This document shows positions 32,175 to 36,999 of a stretch of DNA of 36,999 bases, piece by piece (positions within the stretch are counted from its first letter, which is position 1; each line of letters starts with the position of its first letter). A model generated the notes under the pieces. The model saw only the letters and a program-made list of their open reading frames with translations. It ran no database searches and was not told the origin of the DNA. Source of the DNA: Pseudomonadota bacterium (GTDB taxonomy: Bacteria > Pseudomonadota > Gammaproteobacteria > Xanthomonadales > Rhodanobacteraceae); assembly GCA_018240565.1 (NCBI GenBank), contig JAFEFO010000040.1:1-36999 (forward strand), in the 5' to 3' direction. The position numbers and the translations under genes are program-made.

Positions 32175-34053
32175 GTCCAACGCCATCGCGGTTGCGCTGT
32201 TGTACCAGGCCGGTCAGCTCGGCAGCCATCTGAAGAACGCCCTGGGCGAACTCGGCGCCGCGGTTGTGTACGAGGCCGCACCGGCGGCGATCGATCGCGA
32301 CGCGCTGGAGAACTCCGGTGCGCGCGTGGTCATCGTCAATCTCGATGCCGACAGCGACGGTTACATCGACGCGCTGTTCGACGTGCTCGACGCCGGCGAA
32401 TACGAGGTCGTGTTCAACGACGCGCAGGTGTCCTCCAACTTGCAGGGCTGGGACCAGGCGCGCTGGGTGCGCCACCTGGGTTCGAAGATCCTGCGCAAGC
32501 CGGAGATCATCGAGCCGCCGCGCCCGCTGGGTGCCGAGCCGGTGCCGACGCCGGTGCAGAAATCCGCGTCAGTCGTGCCGGTCGCGGAAAAGCCCGGCGC
32601 CGCCGCGCCCGAACCGGCGACTCCCGTGCCGGCCACGGCGGACGCGTTGCCGACAACCGAGCGGCCGACGGTGAAAATGCCGCTGCCTGCGGAACTTGTC
32701 GCCGAGCCGCCACCGCCGGAACCCGCGCCGGTCGCCACCATCGACGCGGCCGAGCTGGCGGAATTTGCCAGCCTGATCGAAACGCCGCCCGAAGAACCGG
32801 CCGCGTTCACGCCGGCCGTTGCCGCACCGGCGCCGATTCCGGAACTCGGCGATTTCGCCGCCGAACTCGATGCGCTGTTTGCGACCGCCGACAGCAAGCC
32901 CGCGCCGGCGGAATCGTCGACGGAAAAACCCGCGACAGCCGACGCCTTCGATATCGCGCTGCCGGCGGACTTCGACCTGGCCATGGACGAACCCGTCGCC
33001 GTGCCGGCCAGCGAGCCCAGCGCACTCGACATTCCGGTCGATCCGACGGCCGTTGCCGCTCCGTCGGCCGCGGCAGCCGTGGAGGAACTGCACGACGAGT
33101 TCCCGGCGATTTTCGATCAGCTCGGAGATGCCGCCGCGGATATTCCCCAGGCGCAGGGCAGTGATTTCAAGCCTGCAGAGCGTCCAGTAACGGAAGCCGG
33201 GGCTGAGCCCCTGTTGCCGCTGGAATGGTCGCTTGATGGCGAGGACGCCAAGCCGTCGAGCGGCAAGGCCGATTTCGGCATTGAGACCGTGTCCGCGGAA
33301 GAATTCCTGGCGCCGGAGGTAGAGGCAAGTGCAACACCTGCAGTGCCCGTTGCGGAACCGGCCTTCACGCTCGAGCTGATGCCGATGGAAGAAGCGGTCG
33401 CGCCGAGCCTGCACAACCCGGACTATGTGCACGAGCAGCGCCTTGAGAGCACCGTCAAGCCGCTCAAGGTCGGCACCGGTCCCGGCGTCGCGCGTGTCGT
33501 GGTGCTCGGCGCCTCGATCGGTGGCCCGGAAGCGGTGCGCGATTTCCTCGGCGCATTGCCCGCCGGGTTCCCGGTCCTGTTCGTGCTCGCCCAGCACATG
33601 GGTGAGGAATTCCTCGAAATGATGTCGGCGCAATTGCGCAAGTCGATCGCGCTCACCGTGCGCAATCCCAGCCACGGCGAACGCGTCGCCCACGGCGACG
33701 TGCTGATCGTGCCGACCACGCATCGCTTGCAGGTCGATGGCGAAGGCGTCGTCACGCTCGCCCATCTTCCGGAGAAAACGCCGTACTCGCCATCGATCGA
33801 TCAGGTGTTGCGCGATGCCGCTGACGCGTTTGGCGACAAGGCCGGCGCCGTCATCTTCTCGGGCATGGCGCACGACGCGATCGAAGGCAGCCAGTACCTG
33901 AAATCGAAAGGCGGACGAATCTGGGCGCAGGATCCGGATACCTGCGTCATCAGTTCCATGGTCGACGGCGCGCGCGAGGCGGGTGTCGTCGAATTCGTCG
34001 GTTCACCGAAACAACTCGCGGAAAAAATGATTGCCGAGTACGGCAAGGCGTAA
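32167..34053 (+). CDS. chpB: Methylesterase ChpB with long linker
   Basis: A 628-residue CheB-like enzyme expected to remove methyl groups from PilJ. Residues 1-115 form an unusual N-terminal domain (SNAIAVALLYQAGQL ... VVIVNLDADSDGYID) that looks receiver-derived but lacks a canonical acidic pair. A linker of about 300 residues rich in Pro, Ala, Glu and Asp follows. The CheB catalytic domain (about 440-625) has the Ser450-His477-Asp570 triad (GASIGGPEA, LAQHMGEEF, GMAHDAIEG). Typical ChpB is about 340 residues, so the linker accounts for the excess. GTG 32167 lies inside the chpA end (8-bp overlap). Confidence 0.9.
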   Translation: MRESNAIAVALLYQAGQLGSHLKNALGELGAAVVYEAAPAAIDRDALENSGARVVIVNLDADSDGYIDALFDVLDAGEYEVVFNDAQVSSNLQGWDQARWVRHLGSKILRKPEIIEPPRPLGAEPVPTPVQKSASVVPVAEKPGAAAPEPATPVPATADALPTTERPTVKMPLPAELVAEPPPPEPAPVATIDAAELAEFASLIETPPEEPAAFTPAVAAPAPIPELGDFAAELDALFATADSKPAPAESSTEKPATADAFDIALPADFDLAMDEPVAVPASEPSALDIPVDPTAVAAPSAAAAVEELHDEFPAIFDQLGDAAADIPQAQGSDFKPAERPVTEAGAEPLLPLEWSLDGEDAKPSSGKADFGIETVSAEEFLAPEVEASATPAVPVAEPAFTLELMPMEEAVAPSLHNPDYVHEQRLESTVKPLKVGTGPGVARVVVLGASIGGPEAVRDFLGALPAGFPVLFVLAQHMGEEFLEMMSAQLRKSIALTVRNPSHGERVAHGDVLIVPTTHRLQVDGEGVVTLAHLPEKTPYSPSIDQVLRDAADAFGDKAGAVIFSGMAHDAIEGSQYLKSKGGRIWAQDPDTCVISSMVDGAREAGVVEFVGSPKQLAEKMIAEYGKA

Positions 34054-34063
34054 GGAGTCCACG

Positions 34064-34531
34064 ATGGCCGATCCAAACAGCCGCGAAATCCGCGGCCTCA
34101 TGATCCCGGTGACCGGCGGTCGCGTGCTGCTGCCCAACGCCACCGTGGCCGAGGTCATCACCTACGCCACGCCGGAAAAGATCACCGACGCGCCGGACTG
34201 GCTGCTCGGGCGCCTGTCGTGGCGTGGTTGGCGCCTGCCGCTGTTCTCGTTTGCGATGCTGTCGGGCGGCGCACAGAAGGAAAGCTACACCAACGCCAAG
34301 GTCGCCGTGCTCAAGGCGCTCGGCGGCAACGCCAAGATGCCGTTCCTGGCCATGCTCGCGCAGGGCTTCCCGCGCCTGACCACGATCACGCCGGACCTGC
34401 TCATCCCCACCGGCGACGAGTCCGCGCAACCGCAGGGCGTGCACGCGCAGGTGCTGGTGCGCGACGACCAGGCCGTCATCCCGAACCTTGGGCAGATCGA
34501 GGCACTGGTCGCGCAGGCGATGGCGGCGTAG
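34064..34531 (+). CDS. chpC: CheW-like protein ChpC
   Basis: A 155-residue single CheW-like domain protein (IRGLMIPVTGGRVLLPNATVA split over about 9-29; WRGWRLPLFSF; AKMPFLAMLAQGFP), the second coupling protein of the Pil-Chp cluster. The ATG at 34064 has an AAGGAG site. It is the last gene of the operon: chpD and chpE of P. aeruginosa are not present, and rsmE follows on the opposite strand after 33 bp. No hairpin terminator was seen in that gap. Confidence 0.93.
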   Translation: MADPNSREIRGLMIPVTGGRVLLPNATVAEVITYATPEKITDAPDWLLGRLSWRGWRLPLFSFAMLSGGAQKESYTNAKVAVLKALGGNAKMPFLAMLAQGFPRLTTITPDLLIPTGDESAQPQGVHAQVLVRDDQAVIPNLGQIEALVAQAMAA

Positions 34532-34564
34532 TTCGCCGCCTCCTGCGCAAATCCAATTCACGCG

Positions 34565-35299
34565 TCAAATATCGCCGAAACGTGCCTGCAACGCCGCCAG
34601 CGCAGCGAGGCCCGCGGTTTCCGTGCGCAGTATGCGCGGGCCCAGGCGCAGGCCGTGGAAATTCGCCTGCTTGAGCAGGGCGACGTCGTTGTCCGAGAAG
34701 CCGCCCTCGGGGCCGACGGCGAGAATTGCGCCATTGTCCAATTGTGTACATTGCCGCACGGCAATATCCCCATCGGGAAGCAGGGCCAGGCGTGATGCGG
34801 CCGTGTCGGCGAGCGCGGCGAGCCAGCGGTCCATGCGTTGCGGTGGTTCCAGCGCGGGCAGGCGGGCGCGGCCGGATTGCTCGCAGGCGCCGGCGATGAC
34901 GCTCGTCCAGTGCGCCATGCGCCGTTCCGCGCGTTCCTCGTCGAGCTTTACCTCGGTGCGCTCGGTCACGATCGGCACGATGCGCGCGACGCCCAGCTCG
35001 GTGGCTTTTTGCAGGATCCAGTCCATTTTCTCGCCGCGCGCAATGCCCTGCGCCAGCGTGAGTTGCAGCGGCGATTCGCGGTCGACCTCGCGCACGGCGT
35101 GAATCTCCGCCGTGACGGCGTGCTTGGCCAGCGAGGCCAGGGTCGCGTCGTACTCGCGGCCATCGCCATTGAACACCATCAACGCCGCGTCGCGTTCCAG
35201 GCGCAGCACGCGAGCGACGTGCTCGCCGGCCTGATCGGGCAGCAACACGGTCTGGCCGGTACGCAAATCCTGAGGGATGAATACGCGCGGAATTCTCAT
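34565..35299 (-). CDS. rsmE: 16S rRNA m3U1498 methyltransferase
   Basis: A 244-residue SPOUT-family methyltransferase that modifies U1498 of 16S rRNA. The N-terminal PUA-like part (RVFIPQDLRTGQTVLL, HVARVLRLERDAALMVFNG) is followed by the catalytic knot with QGIARGEKMDWILQKATELG, VGPEGGFSDND, and LGPRILRTETA. Its ATG is 1 bp after the bioA stop codon, so the two are cotranscribed. Confidence 0.96.
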   Translation of the reverse strand: MRIPRVFIPQDLRTGQTVLLPDQAGEHVARVLRLERDAALMVFNGDGREYDATLASLAKHAVTAEIHAVREVDRESPLQLTLAQGIARGEKMDWILQKATELGVARIVPIVTERTEVKLDEERAERRMAHWTSVIAGACEQSGRARLPALEPPQRMDRWLAALADTAASRLALLPDGDIAVRQCTQLDNGAILAVGPEGGFSDNDVALLKQANFHGLRLGPRILRTETAGLAALAALQARFGDI

Positions 35300-35300
35300 T

Positions 35301-36671
35301 TCAAGCGACCGCCTTGTCGATGCCTTGGATCGCCACGTCGACCATCGCGTCGATGTCCTCGCTTGTCACGATGTAGGGTGGCATGAAATACACCGTGTCG
35401 CCGAGCGGGCGCAGCACCATGCCGCGTTCCAGCGCGTGCAGGTAGAAGCGCAAACCGCGACGCTGCGCAGCCGGAAACGGCGTGCGTGATTGCTTGTCCG
35501 CAACCAGATCCAGCGCCGCGATCAATCCGGTCTGGCGCAGGCCGGCGATGTGCGGATGCTCGCGCAGCGGTGCGAGTCGCTGCGCCAGCCGCGCCGCCAG
35601 CAGGCGGTTGTTTTCCAGCACCGGCTGCTCGCGAAAGATCGCCAATGTCGCCAAGGCTGCGGCACAGGCGATCGGATTGCCACTGAAGGTGTGCGAGTGC
35701 AGGAACGCGTTGTTGGCGGCGTAGTCGCCGAGAAAGGCCTGATAGACGGAATCGGTCGTCAACACCGCCGACATTGCCAGCGTACCACCGGTCAGGCCCT
35801 TCGACAGGCATAAGAAATCCGGGGAAATCGCGGCTTGTTCGCAAGCGAACAGCGAGCCGGTGCGGCCAAAACCGACGGCGATTTCGTCTGCGATCAGATG
35901 CACCTGGTATTCGTCGCACAGCGTGCGCAGACCCGTGAGGTAGGCCGGCGCGTGCATGCGCATGCCGCCGGAGCATTGCACCAGCGGTTCCACGATCACC
36001 GCGCAGGCCTCGTGCGCGTGACGCTCCAGAATGTCGCGCATGTCGCGCAAACGCCGAGCGGCCACGTCATCCGCGGATTCGCCGGGTTCGGCGTCGAGCC
36101 AGTCCGGTGACGGCGCCACGATCGGCTCGAACAAGAGCGGCGCATACACCGCGCGATACAACGGCAGGTCGCTCACCGACAGCGCGCCGAGGGTTTCGCC
36201 GTGATAGGCATTCGCCAAGGCAATGAAACGCGTGCGTTGGCGCTGGCCGTGGTTGTGCCAGTAGTGGAAACTCATCTTCAGCGCGATCTCCACCGCGCTG
36301 GCGCCATCGCCGGCGAAAAACGTTCGCACCAGTCCCGCCGGCGCGATCCGCACCAGTTCCTCGGCGAGCCGGATGGCCGGCTCGTGGGTGAATCCGGCAA
36401 ACATCACATGATTGAGCGTCGCCGCCTGGTCGGCGATCGCTGCCGCGATACGCGGATTGGCATGCCCGAACAGGTTGCTCCACCACGAGCTCACGCCATC
36501 GAGGTAACGCTTGCCGTTGGCGTCGATCAGCCACGCGCCGTCGCCGCGCACGATGGGAATCATCGGCAGGCGCGTGGCGTGCTCGCGCATCTGCGTGCAC
36601 GGGTGCCAATTGGCGGCAAGGTCGCGTTCGCGCAGGGTCGCGTTGACGTCGAGGGTAGGAGGGCGGTTCAT
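35301..36671 (-). CDS. bioA: Adenosylmethionine-8-amino-7-oxononanoate aminotransferase
   Basis: A 456-residue PLP enzyme of biotin synthesis that makes 7,8-diaminopelargonate from KAPA, using SAM as amino donor. Seen: [22 protein letters not shown] (substrate loop), [43 protein letters not shown], the PLP lysine Lys291 in LSKGLTGG, and [12 protein letters not shown]. The ATG at 36671 gives family length; the frame continues upstream into the gspG region. The bioA-rsmE order is also found in pseudomonads. Confidence 0.97.
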   Translation of the reverse strand: MNRPPTLDVNATLRERDLAANWHPCTQMREHATRLPMIPIVRGDGAWLIDANGKRYLDGVSSWWSNLFGHANPRIAAAIADQAATLNHVMFAGFTHEPAIRLAEELVRIAPAGLVRTFFAGDGASAVEIALKMSFHYWHNHGQRQRTRFIALANAYHGETLGALSVSDLPLYRAVYAPLLFEPIVAPSPDWLDAEPGESADDVAARRLRDMRDILERHAHEACAVIVEPLVQCSGGMRMHAPAYLTGLRTLCDEYQVHLIADEIAVGFGRTGSLFACEQAAISPDFLCLSKGLTGGTLAMSAVLTTDSVYQAFLGDYAANNAFLHSHTFSGNPIACAAALATLAIFREQPVLENNRLLAARLAQRLAPLREHPHIAGLRQTGLIAALDLVADKQSRTPFPAAQRRGLRFYLHALERGMVLRPLGDTVYFMPPYIVTSEDIDAMVDVAIQGIDKAVA

Positions 36672-36676
36672 TTTGC

Positions 36677-36682
36677 TATGAT
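36677..36682 (+). promoter_or_regulatory. Possible -10 element for gspG
   Basis: TATGAT lies 34 bases before the gspG ATG in the short divergent gap with bioA. No good -35 is at the right distance, so confidence is low. Confidence 0.35.
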
Positions 36683-36716
36683 CGTCGCGGATCATCCGCA
36701 ACACAAGGCAACGACG

Positions 36717-36999
36717 ATGCGCATCCGCAGATTTTCCTCTTCGCGTGGATTCACGCTGATAGAGATTCTTGTCGTCGTCGTCATCCTCGGCATCCTCGCT
36801 GCGATCGTGGTGCCGCGCGTGATGGAGCATCCCGGCGAAGCGCGCCAGGTGCGCGCCAAGCAGGACATCCAGGCCATCGTCACCGCGCTCAACACCTACA
36901 AGCTCGACAACTTCACGTATCCGAGCACCGAGCAGGGCCTGGATGCGCTGGTGCGCAAGCCGACCGGCACGCCGGACGCGCCGAACTGGCATCAGTACC
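36717..36999 (+). CDS. gspG: Type II secretion major pseudopilin GspG, partial
   Basis: The first 94 residues, running off the window end. The class III signal is clear: basic leader, then cleavage after Gly11 in RGFTLIE, with Glu5 of the mature protein, and the hydrophobic helix [17 protein letters not shown]. The GspG-type segment follows ([38 protein letters not shown]). GspG is the main subunit of the periplasmic pseudopilus that drives protein export through the outer membrane. The ATG at 36717 is the only start giving the leader. A full gsp/xps operon is expected to follow. Confidence 0.95.
   Translation, partial: MRIRRFSSSRGFTLIEILVVVVILGILAAIVVPRVMEHPGEARQVRAKQDIQAIVTALNTYKLDNFTYPSTEQGLDALVRKPTGTPDAPNWHQY

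Noticed and set aside
25770..32186. Three antisense frames of 600-760 codons over chpA
   Set aside because: GC-rich mirror frames with no family features; chpA is continuous and complete.
1..36999. CRISPR arrays, tRNA or rRNA genes
   Set aside because: No regularly spaced repeats and no recognisable cloverleaf or rRNA segment were found by reading both strands.

Overview
The window is high-GC, densely packed DNA from a gammaproteobacterium, most probably of the Lysobacterales (Xanthomonadales), perhaps near Rhodanobacteraceae. This is inferred from the gene order (type IV pilus motors and a complete Pil-Chp chemosensory cluster beside gshB, yqgE, ruvX, pyrB, rsmE and bioA), GC-rich codon use, the ECF sigma/kinase pair and an IFxNGF-type C-terminus. 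No tRNA, rRNA, CRISPR array or intact transposase was seen.

Layout. 1-2.9 kb: a structured 87-bp repeat, then a leftward aroK-aroB-WGR-SPOR operon resembling the aroK-aroB-damX order of enterics. 2.9-4.6 kb: rightward xrtH (exosortase H), dodecin, YbjQ and pdxH. 4.6-6.0 kb: leftward proC-yggT. 6.0-12.9 kb: an apparent insertion holding a secreted Cys-rich protein, a secreted tandem-fold protein with a strong terminator, an ECF sigma factor, a transmembrane Ser/Thr kinase with a TPR tail, and a secreted beta-helix protein. 12.9-15.4 kb: a decayed yggS relic divergent from pilT-pilU, then a second copy of the 87-bp repeat. 15.5-21.2 kb: leftward gshB, tonB-like, yqgE, ruvX, pyrB and a large lipoprotein. 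21.5-34.5 kb: rightward pilG-pilH-pilI-pilJ-pilK-chpA-chpB-chpC. 34.6-36.7 kb: leftward bioA-rsmE. 36.7 kb to the end: the start of gspG.

How it fits together. As I recall the Pseudomonas aeruginosa PAO1 order, yggT-proC-yggS-pilT-pilU, then pyrB-pyrR-ruvX-yqgE-tonB3-gshB, then pilGHIJK-chpABC, then rsmE-bioA, lie within about 30 genes of one another. This window keeps that scaffold almost intact, so departures from it stand out: yggS is reduced to a relic, pyrR is absent, and about 6.9 kb of unrelated genes separate proC from pilT. A perfect 48-bp copy of the proC 5' end lies inside that segment. PilT/PilU power pilus retraction, and Pil-Chp (PilJ receptor, PilI/ChpC couplers, ChpA kinase, PilG/PilH regulators, PilK/ChpB adaptation enzymes) controls twitching and surface responses.

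The most interesting system is the sigma/kinase/beta-helix group in the insertion. The sigma factor has threonines where ordinary ECF factors carry acidic residues in region 2.2, as in kinase-activated (ECF43-like) sigma factors. A phosphorylation-switched regulon with a secreted effector is a plausible but unproven reading.
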